IMG/VR virus record: IMGVR_UViG_3300050821_011378
Location: 1 to 52,039 of that record
Source: a virus
Strand: one strand, 5' to 3'
DNA: 52,039 nucleotides
The notes under the pieces are model-generated. The model was not told the DNA's origin, did not search any database, and saw only the letters and a program-made list of their open reading frames with translations. The translations under genes were made by a program, and so were the position numbers. This document shows, one piece after another, positions 41,053 through 48,613 of this stretch. Position 1 is the stretch's first letter. Each line of letters starts with the position of its first letter.

Positions 41053-41321
41053 AATACAAATTCTTCTACGTCCCGAACACGCACGCAACTCTGCTCCGGC
41101 TGGTCGATGAGTCCATCCCGGTTGATGAAGCGCGCAGAATGCTCGGCAAAGTGTTTGGCATTCAGTTCGTCAATCCAATTGCTGAGCCCGCCGTCTACGG
41201 CAACGTGAGGTGGGACGACTACGCGCACGACGGCGCGATGATTGAGAACTACGCCGAGCACGGTGTGCAGTGCTGGACTGTGCCGATGTGCGCGGTCGAG
41301 TTGCGCGAAACCAGGAACTGA
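41049..41321 (+). CDS. Small phage protein, 90 aa
   Basis: It starts MKYKFFYVPNTHATLLRLVD, with an aromatic and basic N-terminus and a helix-strand body. No motif was recognised. It overlaps the preceding stop. Confidence 0.6.
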   Translation: MKYKFFYVPNTHATLLRLVDESIPVDEARRMLGKVFGIQFVNPIAEPAVYGNVRWDDYAHDGAMIENYAEHGVQCWTVPMCAVELRETRN

Positions 41322-41326
41322 TTTTT

Positions 41327-41665
41327 ATGAGCAAAGCAATCATTGACTCCCTCGACATCGAGAACCGCAAGCTGCTCTGCGTTGGCAGTGCGCTGAGCAC
41401 TGAAGACCAGATGCATGTCCTAGCCTCATATGTCCACCGCTTCACCCGCGACCACAAGCCAGCCTGGGCCTCGGGTATTTGGAGGGGCGGGCCTTACCCT
41501 TTGCAGTTCGACTCTGACCAGGACTGGCTGGCGCACACCTATTTTGCGGTGCGCAAGGATGGCCGTTTAAACATGCGCCATCACATCTGCTTCAGCCACC
41601 CGACTTGGCCTGACAATCCTGAGCTACGCGGCGACCTGAAGATGCAGACAATCCTGGGGAACTGA
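41327..41665 (+). CDS. Small protein, 112 aa
   Basis: MSKAIIDSLDIENRKLLCVG begins a mixed alpha/beta protein with many His and Trp residues (YVHRFTRDHKPAWASGIW), a composition seen in phage accessory proteins. It lies 5 nt after its neighbour. A GTTTAAAC palindrome lies within it at 41565. Function unknown. Confidence 0.6.
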   Translation: MSKAIIDSLDIENRKLLCVGSALSTEDQMHVLASYVHRFTRDHKPAWASGIWRGGPYPLQFDSDQDWLAHTYFAVRKDGRLNMRHHICFSHPTWPDNPELRGDLKMQTILGN

Positions 41666-41666
41666 T

Positions 41667-41849
41667 ATGGAAGAACACAACTGTCCAATCTGTGGCGGCG
41701 AGCCGGTCGTTATGGGCCAGCTCGGTAACCGAGTGCACTGCCGGTGCCGGAACTGTGGCGCAGATTTTTCCTGGGTGGACCTGCCCTTTCTGTCGGACCA
41801 CACAGAGGTCGAAGCTTGCGACCCTGACGTGGTGCGCGAGGAACTATGA
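41667..41849 (+). CDS. Zinc-ribbon protein, 60 aa
   Basis: CPICGGEPVVMG and CRCRNCGADF give two CxxC knuckles about 18 residues apart, a typical single zinc ribbon. The rest is acidic. It ends by overlapping the next gene by 4 nt. Such ribbons often mediate nucleic-acid or protein contacts. Confidence 0.65.
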   Translation: MEEHNCPICGGEPVVMGQLGNRVHCRCRNCGADFSWVDLPFLSDHTEVEACDPDVVREEL

Positions 41850-42049
41850 ACCACCGCGTCGCCAACCTACGCACCTGGGCTGGTCGTCGCGCTGTTCGCG
41901 CCCTTCGCACTGTCGGCGACGCCATCACTGCTTTGGGCCACAAGATTTACTTCTGGAGCCTGGACGGGGTCACCCGCTGTCCACGGTGCAACGAAGTCAT
42001 TCACCTGGAGAACTGGGGAATGCACAAGCAATTCGGGTGTGACCACTGA
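41846..42049 (+). CDS. Zinc-finger-like small protein, 67 aa
   Basis: The N-terminal half is basic and helical (VANLRTWAGRRAVRALRTVG), and the C-terminal half has CPRCNEVIHLENWGMHKQFGC, a probable CxxC...HxxxxC zinc site. Overlaps its neighbour. Function unknown. Confidence 0.6.
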   Translation: MNHRVANLRTWAGRRAVRALRTVGDAITALGHKIYFWSLDGVTRCPRCNEVIHLENWGMHKQFGCDH

Positions 42050-42052
42050 TTT

Positions 42053-42352
42053 ATGCCAAAGAAAACTCAGACAAAAATCGAACCCCTAAAAACTTACATC
42101 CGCTACGAGCTACACTCGCAGATGGAGAACGGGAATTGGTGCCGGGTCACTGCAGTGCGCGGCGATGACCAGACCGCAGCCTGCGCCGAGTTGCTGCGCC
42201 GGTATCGAGAGATTCACAAATACGATGACAGCCTGCGCTGGCTTATCCCTGCTGAACTGTTGCGCCGGGGCAAACTGCGCTTCGCCAAGTGCACCGTAGA
42301 AGTGCTGGGCGAACTGCCGGAGCGCTTGGTGAAGGAGGACCCTGAGGCATGA
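42053..42352 (+). CDS. Small protein, 99 aa
   Basis: A basic N-terminus (MPKKTQTKIEPLKTYIRYEL) is followed by a helical body (AACAELLRRYREIHKYDDSL) and a C-terminal strand. No family was recognised. It is 4 nt from the previous gene and overlaps the next by 4 nt. Confidence 0.55.
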   Translation: MPKKTQTKIEPLKTYIRYELHSQMENGNWCRVTAVRGDDQTAACAELLRRYREIHKYDDSLRWLIPAELLRRGKLRFAKCTVEVLGELPERLVKEDPEA

Positions 42353-42570
42353 GCTACCCCTGCCCTGTCTGCCAAGTGCCGCTCACAGTTCAGCCCGGCA
42401 CTAAGATGAACCCTCGCGACGGCGTCACGCTGTGGTGTCTCAACCGTGACTGCGCAGCGCAAGAGGTCATGGGCCACGGCCGCACCGACAAGGAAGCTTT
42501 TTCAATCGTGCGCGACCGGCTCAGCAAATCTGAGGTGCCCCAAAATGAACCCGACGTTGCAACAGCTTAA
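42349..42570 (+). CDS. Zinc-ribbon protein, 73 aa
   Basis: CPVCQVPL and CLNRDCAAQ form a zinc-ribbon pair (first knuckle CxxC, second CxxxxC), typical of phage restriction-alleviation-like or DksA-like short ribbons. The remainder is helical and acidic. Function unknown. Confidence 0.6.
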   Translation: MSYPCPVCQVPLTVQPGTKMNPRDGVTLWCLNRDCAAQEVMGHGRTDKEAFSIVRDRLSKSEVPQNEPDVATA

Positions 42571-42703
42571 TGGCTTCGCCAAGTGGCTGCGCCGGTTCGG
42601 CCGCAAGCACACCGTGCGCAGGACGTGGGGCACACTCCGGCCGACAACCCGCGTTAAGCCATCAGCCAAAATTTACAGAAGGAACAAACATTATGAGAAT
42701 TAG
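42545..42703 (+). CDS. Small highly basic peptide, 52 aa
   Basis: The frame overlaps the end of the previous gene and the start of the next and encodes MNPTLQQLNGFAKWLRRFGR and a further Arg/Lys-rich tail. Such basic peptides are frequent in phages, but this one could be spurious because both neighbours overlap it. Confidence 0.35.
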   Translation: MNPTLQQLNGFAKWLRRFGRKHTVRRTWGTLRPTTRVKPSAKIYRRNKHYEN

Positions 42704-42968
42704 ATTCAGCGACCCTGACGAAAGGAACAGCACACCAACCATGTTTGTGCAGCACTTGGTGCGACAGCAGATAGAGCGCGCCTCGCGAGACGTGCATGGC
42801 CATACCGAGAGCCAGGACGCAGAGCACCGCGAGCTGGTTCAGGCTTTTGCCCGGCTCGTGGACATCCTGGCTGAGAAGCGAGTGCTGACCAGCGCGGAGG
42901 TGCTCAGAGTCGCTTACGCCGCCTACATACCAGACCCCGCGAAGAGCGTGCTTATTGAAGAGGGCTAA
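42693..42968 (+). CDS. Small helical protein, 91 aa
   Basis: A ribosome site (AGAAGGAAC) precedes this ATG, which decides the start over the longer frame. The protein is helical (VQHLVRQQIERASRDV, then ELVQAFARLVDILAEKR). No family was recognised. Confidence 0.6.
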   Translation: MRIRFSDPDERNSTPTMFVQHLVRQQIERASRDVHGHTESQDAEHRELVQAFARLVDILAEKRVLTSAEVLRVAYAAYIPDPAKSVLIEEG

Positions 42969-42972
42969 AACT

Positions 42973-43371
42973 ATGAAAGAAGCGAAGATGAAAGTCCTGG
43001 GCAAGTGCGTGCACTGCGGTGGCGAGGCCACAATCAAAACGCAGGCGATGCTTGGCCCCAATAAATTCACAGACCCTGTGCTGGTCTGCCAGGGTTGCCT
43101 CAGCAAAGAGCTGCCGCCGGGTCCTGCGAAGCGGGAAGACCGCAAGCACCTCGTGCAATCAGCCGCGTATTGGTATAAGTCCGCTCACCTGAGCTTCCGT
43201 AGCCACGGCGGTGCGGTCTTCGCAATGGAGAACGCCTACAACCACGTGGAGAACGCCCTGGCAGCAGCGCTGCGGCAGCTGCACAGCCTCTCAGCCGCTT
43301 ATGAGCTGGACGGCGGCAACATGGAGGAGGTCCAGAAGTTTCTAGAAGAGTTCCCCGAATTCAAACCATGA
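42973..43371 (+). CDS. Zinc-binding helical protein, 132 aa
   Basis: The N-terminus has CVHCGGEATI and LVCQGCLSK, a zinc ribbon. A C-terminal helical half with repeated Ala/His pairs follows (NHVENALAAALRQLHSLSAA). A longer start upstream is a TTG and less likely. Function unknown. Confidence 0.6.
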   Translation: MKEAKMKVLGKCVHCGGEATIKTQAMLGPNKFTDPVLVCQGCLSKELPPGPAKREDRKHLVQSAAYWYKSAHLSFRSHGGAVFAMENAYNHVENALAAALRQLHSLSAAYELDGGNMEEVQKFLEEFPEFKP

Positions 43372-43682
43372 GAACGCATCAATACCGCTACGTCGGCACA
43401 GCTGTTCCCAAGTTCACCGGCCGCACAGCCCTGGGCATGTGGTCACGCGGTCATTTCAAAGTTCAACTGGACGACTGCCGCTACTCCTGGGCGCAGGGCT
43501 GGCACCGCACACCACGCAAGGATTGGCAGCTAGACACCTGGGCTGCTATGGTAGCCAGGGTGAACGGCATGATGGGGAAGGCGCTGATGGAATCCAACCC
43601 CTACATTACCCTCCTGGCCGGTGGAGTTTTTCCTCGTGGCGCTGGTGATACAATTCACTCTGTGGTAAAAGGAGGGCGATGA
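43368..43682 (+). CDS. Small basic protein, 104 aa
   Basis: A basic aromatic N-terminus (RTHQYRYVGTAVPKFTGRTA) leads to Trp-rich strands (YSWAQGWHRTPRKDW). Overlaps its neighbours by 4 nt each. No family was recognised. Confidence 0.55.
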   Translation: MRTHQYRYVGTAVPKFTGRTALGMWSRGHFKVQLDDCRYSWAQGWHRTPRKDWQLDTWAAMVARVNGMMGKALMESNPYITLLAGGVFPRGAGDTIHSVVKGGR

Positions 43683-43873
43683 AGACCTGCCCCATTTGCG
43701 GCAAGCCTGCGCCGAAGGGTTACGACACTTGCGGCAACTCCTACTGCCAGGAAGCCAAGTTCTATCGTATGATGGCATCGAACCACCGCCGAAAGCGAGC
43801 CTACTACACCGAGCTGGCTGAGCGTGCTATTGCCCTGGGGGCAATGGAGCAGCTCCAGGGCAAGAAGGATTAG
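43679..43873 (+). CDS. Zinc-ribbon protein, 64 aa
   Basis: CPICGKPAPKGYDTCGNSYC gives a zinc ribbon; the basic helix that follows (RMMASNHRRKRAYYTELAE) suggests nucleic-acid contact. It is the last of the plus-strand run before a minus-strand gene. Confidence 0.6.
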   Translation: MKTCPICGKPAPKGYDTCGNSYCQEAKFYRMMASNHRRKRAYYTELAERAIALGAMEQLQGKKD

Positions 43874-43913
43874 TCGGCAGGCCTGTCATTTATCTCTTAC
43901 GCCTGGTTGCTGG

Positions 43914-44687
43914 TCATTCGCCCGAGGGATAAAAACTCTGCACTACGCCGTCGAAGAAAACCTGGTCTCCCCTCGCAACAACAGTGTGTGAGTTGGTCGT
44001 CGCGGTGTCTCTGACATAGGACAGGTAAAACTCCGTCCCTGAAACGGCCGAGGCGTCTTTAAAGTAAGCCCACACAATGTCATCCCTGCCCCCATTTATC
44101 ACCAACGCCGTTTGCATTGCGCCCTCCTGGAAAAGACCTTGCACGCTTCCGCCGACGGCCGGGTATTTGAGTTTGAAGAACACCTGCCCTACCCCGTCCT
44201 TAAACTTGCAAACGATTACACGGTTGGTATCCGAACCCTTGAATTTCTCGAACCTCATTCTGGAGTATAGTCCACCTACCAGTTTTTCGACGCTCTCAAT
44301 CTGTTTCTGCTGGGAAAGGAGGTTCGATTGAGCAGACGAAAGTTCACCTTCCATAGAGGACACCTGGTAAACTTGATTGCTCGCCGTCACCTGCTGCTTT
44401 CCGATGTCTGTTTGTGTTTTTCGGATTGTCCCTTGCTGGTCGGAGAGTTCGCCCTTCATGTCGCTAACCGTCTGCTGAAACGCATCAAGCTTTTTATCGT
44501 AATCAAATAGCTTTCTGATGAACTGAGTTTCAAAAAAGCCTTGAAACATGCAGGCAAGAAAGACGGTCACCGCGAGGGAGGCGGCGAGCATAGCCTTGGT
44601 TTCCTCCTTCCTGTCGAACAGTTTGTAAGCAAAACGCAGGAGGTAGATTGCGAACACTACCCCAACAAGTTGAAAGAATACTCTCAT
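43914..44687 (-). CDS. Membrane protein with coiled coil, 257 aa
   Basis: Two N-terminal hydrophobic helices (VVFAIYLLRF and LAASLAVTVFLACMFQGFF) precede a long coiled coil (about residues 63-140, Gln/Ser/Lys-rich) and a C-terminal beta-rich domain. It is minus-strand cargo inside the plus-strand block. No family was recognised. An envelope-directed immunity role is only a guess. Confidence 0.55.
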   Translation of the reverse strand: MRVFFQLVGVVFAIYLLRFAYKLFDRKEETKAMLAASLAVTVFLACMFQGFFETQFIRKLFDYDKKLDAFQQTVSDMKGELSDQQGTIRKTQTDIGKQQVTASNQVYQVSSMEGELSSAQSNLLSQQKQIESVEKLVGGLYSRMRFEKFKGSDTNRVIVCKFKDGVGQVFFKLKYPAVGGSVQGLFQEGAMQTALVINGGRDDIVWAYFKDASAVSGTEFYLSYVRDTATTNSHTVVARGDQVFFDGVVQSFYPSGE

Positions 44688-44741
44688 TCAGATTCCCTTG
44701 TTCAAATCACGTAAAGCTTCTCAAACCCACCCCGAATTTAC

Positions 44742-44770
44742 GAGTATAATCTCCAGCTCGGTTTATACTC
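44742..44770. promoter_or_regulatory. Inverted-repeat operator candidate
   Basis: GAGTATAA (44742-44749) is perfectly inverted as TTATACTC (44763-44770) across a 13-nt spacer. It lies between two divergent genes and overlaps AT-rich -10-like sequences, a plausible repressor site. Confidence 0.45.
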
Positions 44771-44798
44771 CACCGGCTGGAACTTCGCCACGTCCGGC

Positions 44799-44827
44799 TT
44801 GACGACGGCTTAAACTCAGCCTAGCGT
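44799..44827 (+). promoter_or_regulatory. Sigma-70-like promoter for a GTG-start gene
   Basis: TTGACG is followed after 17 nt by TAGCGT, and the GTG start lies 7 nt beyond it. This would again give a leaderless or near-leaderless transcript. Confidence 0.4.
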
Positions 44828-44833
44828 TCGGGT

Positions 44834-45262
44834 GTGAGCAGGAAGCATCGAAGCAAACGCGTCGAGCCAGCCAAGCCAGCCAAGCCAGCCGAGGCCCAGG
44901 GGGTGCGTGCCTTGCGGCTGGGGGTCGAAGGAGCCCCGATAACCGAGTCACAGGCTGCCGAGCTTAACGCCTTAATAGAGAAAACCATGGCCAGGCTTGG
45001 AGCTCACGTGGCTGGCCATACCCGGCAGGAAGCCACCGCCAAACTTGAATCAGCCCGTGGGCAATTAGAGGGGCTTAGGCGCCATGTCGCAGAGGGTCTT
45101 GTCATTTCCACGCGTCAGATTGAAGAGTCGATGCAGAGCGCCCAGGGGAGTTATCTTGATAAGAAGTGGCTAGCAGGTGCTGCGATAGTCATTTATTTGC
45201 TGGTCATGCTCTCAATGGCATGGGTCGATAAGCCGACGTTTTTGAAGTTAATCGGAAAGTAA
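44834..45262 (+). CDS. Membrane-anchored helical protein, 142 aa
   Basis: A basic N-terminus with Lys-Pro-Ala repeats (VEPAKPAKPAEAQG) is followed by a helical region (QEATAKLESARGQLEGLRRH) and one C-terminal transmembrane helix (GAAIVIYLLVMLSMAWV). The start is GTG. No family was recognised; it belongs to a cluster of membrane genes. Confidence 0.55.
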   Translation: MSRKHRSKRVEPAKPAKPAEAQGVRALRLGVEGAPITESQAAELNALIEKTMARLGAHVAGHTRQEATAKLESARGQLEGLRRHVAEGLVISTRQIEESMQSAQGSYLDKKWLAGAAIVIYLLVMLSMAWVDKPTFLKLIGK

Positions 45263-45275
45263 AGTCTCCCCTTGG

Positions 45276-45566
45276 ATGGCTAACCCGCTCTCACCTTGGC
45301 AGAGGTTTGGGTGGGGCTTTCTAGGTGGTCTCATCATCGTCGTGTTTCGTTTGTTGGCTTACGCACATGGGTTGCCTGAGGATGTGCGTTGGGGTTTGTT
45401 ATTGGCGCCAAAGCATCTCCTCGTTGCAGGCTGCTGGTGTGCGTTTCCTTTCTTTTCGGGCTGGTTAAGCTTTGCGTGTGAGGCACACCACCGCTTCATT
45501 GCCCTGTATGAAGGAGCCTCTCTTCCTGCTCTATTTCTGGTAATCGCGAAGGGGCTTGTTGTCTAA
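45276..45566 (+). CDS. Multi-pass membrane protein, 96 aa, paralogue of the next gene
   Basis: The protein has about three hydrophobic helices (WGFLGGLIIVVFRLLAY, a central VAGCWCAFPFFSGWLSF, and a C-terminal ASLPALFLVIAKGL). It aligns over most of its length with the convergent 110-aa product: SPxxxFxWGFLGG at the start and GASxPALF at the end. Function unknown. Confidence 0.6.
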   Translation: MANPLSPWQRFGWGFLGGLIIVVFRLLAYAHGLPEDVRWGLLLAPKHLLVAGCWCAFPFFSGWLSFACEAHHRFIALYEGASLPALFLVIAKGLVV

Positions 45567-45583
45567 ACGCTTAGAGCGCCCGG

Positions 45584-45916
45584 CTAACCGGGGAAATGCT
45601 CGGCCGCCCAAAAGAAGAGCGCAGGGACGGACGCTCCTTCAAAGACGGCAGCCAATCGGTAATGGGGGCCAAGGGCGAGGCTTAGAAACCCAGATGCAAT
45701 AGGGAATGCCAACGATAGAACGCAGAGGAGAACCGTCCTGAAGCCCACGCTGGGCCAAGGTGTGGCGTCAGTCAACGTGCTCGTAAAGATATAGAGTCGA
45801 AACCCGAGGACCAAGCACCCGCCCAAGAAGCCCCACCAAAACTGTTCCTTTGGGGATAACTGCTCCAACCCCGCGCGAGCTGGAATTGAATCACCGGCAT
45901 GTAATTGTTCAGCCAT
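45584..45916 (-). CDS. Multi-pass membrane protein, 110 aa, paralogue of its neighbour
   Basis: WWGFLGGCLVLGFRLYIF, LSLAFPIASGFLSLALG and FEGASVPALFFW correspond in order to the neighbouring gene's segments. The two genes are convergent, so the second copy arose by inverted duplication or separate capture. A short hairpin (CCCGG/CCGGG) lies between them. Confidence 0.6.
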   Translation of the reverse strand: MAEQLHAGDSIPARAGLEQLSPKEQFWWGFLGGCLVLGFRLYIFTSTLTDATPWPSVGFRTVLLCVLSLAFPIASGFLSLALGPHYRLAAVFEGASVPALFFWAAEHFPG

Positions 45917-46314
45917 TTTGTCACTGCTTTCTAATTTGGGAAACCTGAGCGGCGGGGCTCGCTCACTCTTCCCAAAGCAGTCAAAAAAATGTCCGAACTA
46001 AATTCTACTTCCCCGCACCGACGAACCCCCGAGGGGTTTTCATCGGGCAGCTAATCCCCATCTGTTCGTGAAACGTGGCCGTCTTGCGGTCACGCTGTTA
46101 AACCTAACGCGTCCATGCAACTTTACAAGTGGATTTCCTGTGGTTACTTGCGCGTCAGGTTTCCAGCTTAAGCCGGTTTCGTAATTCTTTGGGGTTGTCG
46201 GCTCTGAAAACTTAGTAAGCAAGGAGTGTTCCACGCCAGGGCGCGAAAAACTCGCACAAAAATAGTTTGAAATAGGTATTGCCTTTTTTCTAGAATCCGT
46301 CCACAGTTGCGCTC
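45917..46314. other. 398-bp gene-free stretch
   Basis: This region carries a short hairpin with a T run (CCCC-GA-GGGG-TTTT, near 46027-46040), a promoter-like TTGAAA-18-TAGAAT (46267-46296) facing the next gene, and an internal TTGAAATAGGTATTGCC that on its other strand resembles the early promoter family. No convincing gene over 25 codons was found on either strand. Confidence 0.5.
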
Positions 46315-46698
46315 ATGGTGAACGCAATCAAGAACGTAACCCAAGCAGGCGCAAGCCTGGACACCTTCACACGCGCCTACATCGAGGCCGCTCTCTGGTC
46401 CAGCCTGGATGACAAAGACCGGCCGATGGACGCCAACTACAGTGCGTCTGACCTCGCTGACGAGACCCTGGCGCAATTCAAAACCGACTGCGCCAAGTTC
46501 CAGGCTGAGCAGGCTGGGCTGATTGTGGCCCGTGAGGAACGAGCGGGCCACGACTTTTGGCTTACCCGCAACGGCCACGGCGCGGGCTTCTGGGACGGTG
46601 ACTGGCCGGAGTCTGAGGACAAAATTCTAACAGACGCCGCGCACGCATTTGGCAGCTGTGAGCTGTATGTGGGCGACGACGGAAAAATCTACTGCTGA
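46315..46698 (+). CDS. Hypothetical phage protein, 127 aa
   Basis: The C-terminal half (HDFWLTRNGHGAGFWDGDWP, then YVGDDGKIYC) is a pattern shared by many phage proteins of unknown function, seen in genomes of widely different hosts. The N-terminal half is helical and acidic. The start follows a TAGAAT box by 19 nt. Confidence 0.65.
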   Translation: MVNAIKNVTQAGASLDTFTRAYIEAALWSSLDDKDRPMDANYSASDLADETLAQFKTDCAKFQAEQAGLIVAREERAGHDFWLTRNGHGAGFWDGDWPESEDKILTDAAHAFGSCELYVGDDGKIYC

Positions 46699-46699
46699 C

Positions 46700-47041
46700 C
46701 TAGTTCCTGCTCACGCTCGGAGGTTCGGATTCGACGACATGAAGAACCAGTCCCGCATCCGCGATGACGGACAAGCTCTTAATAATCTCCTCGTAGGTGT
46801 CACCGATTATCCATGGCCACCTCACCACAATGCCCTGAATCCCCTGGCCCTTCGCTTCTGTGCATGCCTTCACTAAATTTGAGAACTTTTGTTCATAGGC
46901 CAAATCTTGGCCGCGTGTCTCGGGTCCCCTTGTGTAGGCTGCCTTCTTAGAATCCATAGAGCCACAACCTCCACCGCCCCCGACAAGAGTCAAGAGCATA
47001 GTGGCCGCCAGAGGTGACATCAGCCTTCGCGAATCACACAT
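46700..47041 (-). CDS. Small lipoprotein, 113 aa
   Basis: The start MCDSRRLMSPLAATMLLTLV and the following Gly-rich GGGGGCGS give a short signal peptide with a lipobox-like Cys; an internal Met at residue 8 is also possible. The mature part is helical and acidic. It is minus-strand cargo inside the plus-strand block and overlaps a plus-strand promoter element at its 5' end. Role unknown. Confidence 0.5.
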   Translation of the reverse strand: MCDSRRLMSPLAATMLLTLVGGGGGCGSMDSKKAAYTRGPETRGQDLAYEQKFSNLVKACTEAKGQGIQGIVVRWPWIIGDTYEEIIKSLSVIADAGLVLHVVESEPPSVSRN

Positions 47042-47052
47042 CAAGATAAATG
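47013..47052 (+). promoter_or_regulatory. Late bipartite promoter-like element, copy 12, plus strand
   Basis: GGTGAC, 17 nt, ACACATCAAGATAA, ATG. The start codon lies 14 nt after the start of the second box. The element lies inside the 5' end of the lipoprotein gene on the other strand. Confidence 0.6.
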
Positions 47053-47145
47053 AACGAGGCCGCTGAAAAATATAGAGCACTGGTCTCAGCCTACAAGGAC
47101 TGGTGGAAACACGTTCAAAAGGCAATTAATGAAAATCGGAACTAA
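47050..47145 (+). CDS. Small protein, 31 aa, leaderless
   Basis: MNEAAEKYRALVSAYKDWWK and eleven further residues end in a stop that overlaps the HD-like gene. The start codon position relative to the promoter box matches other members of the set, which supports the gene despite its length. Confidence 0.45.
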   Translation: MNEAAEKYRALVSAYKDWWKHVQKAINENRN

Positions 47146-47665
47146 AACCCTACTGTTCGGAGTGCACTGCATTCCTCTCCACGCTGCCTTCCTCTTCCGC
47201 GCATGGTGGAAGCTCTACGGCTTCCCCTTCGACCCGCGCCTGTGGCTCGCCTTCCTGGTGCACGACATCGGCTACTGGGGGCGCACTGACCTGGATGGCA
47301 AAGACGGCAAGCGGCACCCTGTTCTCGGTGCAAAGATAATGGGCCGGTTATTCGGCGAGAGGTGGGCTGACTTCTGCCTGTTACACTCTCGCTCCATGGC
47401 GCGAAGATTGGGTTGCAACCCCTCTCGCCTCTGCTACGCGGACAAATACGCGCAGGCGTTGATACCGACGTGGCTGTTCCTTTTCCTGGCCGGGCTCACT
47501 GGCGAATTGGATGAACACATGCATGCCCCGTGGGCGATGACACCGGCCGGTGACCAGACGCCGGAGCAGTGGTGGAAGCGTGCGCGCCAGGGCTCACTCG
47601 CTGTCGTTCGCGCTCACGTCGTCGCGCTGCAAATCGACCGGCTGAAGCTGGGTGTGGATATATGA
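47129..47665 (+). CDS. HD-domain-like protein, 178 aa
   Basis: The sequence FLVHDIGYWGRTDLDG, then KRHPVLGAKIMGRLFG, LLHSRSMARR and a late YADKYAQAL supply a His-Asp pair and further His/Asp ligands in the order of an HD phosphohydrolase fold. A hydrophobic segment (PTWLFLFLAGLTG) lies near the C-terminus. A role in nucleotide or dNTP turnover is inferred. Confidence 0.6.
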   Translation: MKIGTKTLLFGVHCIPLHAAFLFRAWWKLYGFPFDPRLWLAFLVHDIGYWGRTDLDGKDGKRHPVLGAKIMGRLFGERWADFCLLHSRSMARRLGCNPSRLCYADKYAQALIPTWLFLFLAGLTGELDEHMHAPWAMTPAGDQTPEQWWKRARQGSLAVVRAHVVALQIDRLKLGVDI

Positions 47666-48261
47666 ACGAAGACTTTGCAAAACAAATCCAAGCCGGCGTC
47701 GAGGCCGGTAAACAATGCTTCGGCACGCCGGAGCCAAAGCTGGGCATGCTACCAACCAAAGCAGGGAAACCTTTCAACTGGAACGTCTCCGACTGCATCG
47801 ATTTTAAACTAAAGCTGGAGTTCACCAAGAGCTTCAACTCAGCGCTCGAAGAAATTCGGCGCGACAAAACCGAACTGGCCAAGTGGCGTCTTGTGGCAAC
47901 GCAGGTGGCCGCTAAAGGTGGCGACGTATCAACACCTGAAAGGTTCCTGGCAAACCAGCGCGGCCTGCTTACGGAACTGTTGGACACGAGGGACAAGCAG
48001 AGCGACAGGATTGGCCAGCTGGAGAAGTTGCTCAGCGAGGTTGACATCAGCACCGAGGCCGCGTGGCACAGCTGGCTCTACCGGCGGGACCAAGCGCTTG
48101 CGACGGCTGCCCCGGTGCAGCAGGTTAAGGCCGATGACACTCTATCGGAACGACTACAGGAGCCGGGGACACAAAAATCAGGGGTTCAGCTTCCACACCA
48201 CGATGGCCGGGGCCAAGGCGGAAGCTCTGTCGCGACAGGAGCAGTCCAAAAGAAAACCTGA
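47662..48261 (+). CDS. Coiled-coil phage protein, 199 aa
   Basis: The start MNEDFAKQIQAGVEAGKQCF overlaps the HD gene stop (ATGA). The N-terminal 60 residues include a KLGMLPTKAGKPFNWN segment. The middle is a charged coiled coil (EIRRDKTELAKWRLV, then LLDTRDKQSDRIGQLEKLLS). The C-terminus is a disordered tail that overlaps the next gene by 128 nt. Function unknown. Confidence 0.55.
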   Translation: MNEDFAKQIQAGVEAGKQCFGTPEPKLGMLPTKAGKPFNWNVSDCIDFKLKLEFTKSFNSALEEIRRDKTELAKWRLVATQVAAKGGDVSTPERFLANQRGLLTELLDTRDKQSDRIGQLEKLLSEVDISTEAAWHSWLYRRDQALATAAPVQQVKADDTLSERLQEPGTQKSGVQLPHHDGRGQGGSSVATGAVQKKT

Positions 48262-48364
48262 GCCGGTTGAGAATGTGCTGACAGAGCCTGTGGACATCGA
48301 GCTAACAAAGCGTGGCGTTCTGGAACTCCTCGACCGTTACGCCACTCACGCGGCTAGGTCCTAA
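48134..48364 (+). CDS. Small phage protein overlapping its neighbour, 76 aa
   Basis: In a second frame an ATG opens MTLYRNDYRSRGHKNQGFSF, then HTTMAGAKAEALS and a helical end. The pattern YRSRGxxxGxSFHTxxAxAK is common in small phage proteins. The long overlap with the previous gene is unusual but both frames look protein-coding. Confidence 0.55.
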   Translation: MTLYRNDYRSRGHKNQGFSFHTTMAGAKAEALSRQEQSKRKPEPVENVLTEPVDIELTKRGVLELLDRYATHAARS

Positions 48365-48417
48365 ACCTGGCTCTCCTAATCTCCAGTATTAACTCGTCTG
48401 CAATCTTGATTTACATA

Positions 48418-48446
48418 TTGACCTATTTCGAGCGCTTCTGTAATGT
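48418..48446 (+). promoter_or_regulatory. Early promoter family, copy B
   Basis: TTGACC is followed after 17 nt by TAATGT; upstream it shares TTACATATTG with copy A. It has the best match to sigma-70 of the family and points into the 150-nt hairpin element about 18 nt downstream. Confidence 0.6.
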
Positions 48447-48463
48447 CTTCCCTAGTTCTTTGA

Positions 48464-48613
48464 GTGTTGGTTGAAGGCCGTGCCCGTGGTGAAACTCGTC
48501 GGAGTGGCCACAATGCCGAGGAGTAATCGGGGCCGAAAGGAAACGGAACGCCCCTCCTACCCTGGAGGGAGTTTGCAAACCTAGGTGGAGCGGGTGCCGC
48601 CTTCAACCAACAC
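48464..48613 (+). ncRNA. 150-nt RNA or mobile element closed by a perfect 15-bp inverted repeat
   Basis: GTGTTGGTTGAAGGC at the left end is exactly complementary to GCCTTCAACCAACAC at the right end. Inside are hairpins CCGA/TCGG, GGGGC-CG/CG-GCCCC and CTCC/GGAG. An early promoter starts about 10 nt upstream, favouring a non-coding RNA. A MITE-like transposable element with terminal repeats is the alternative. No reverse transcriptase lies nearby, so a retron is unlikely. Confidence 0.55.
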
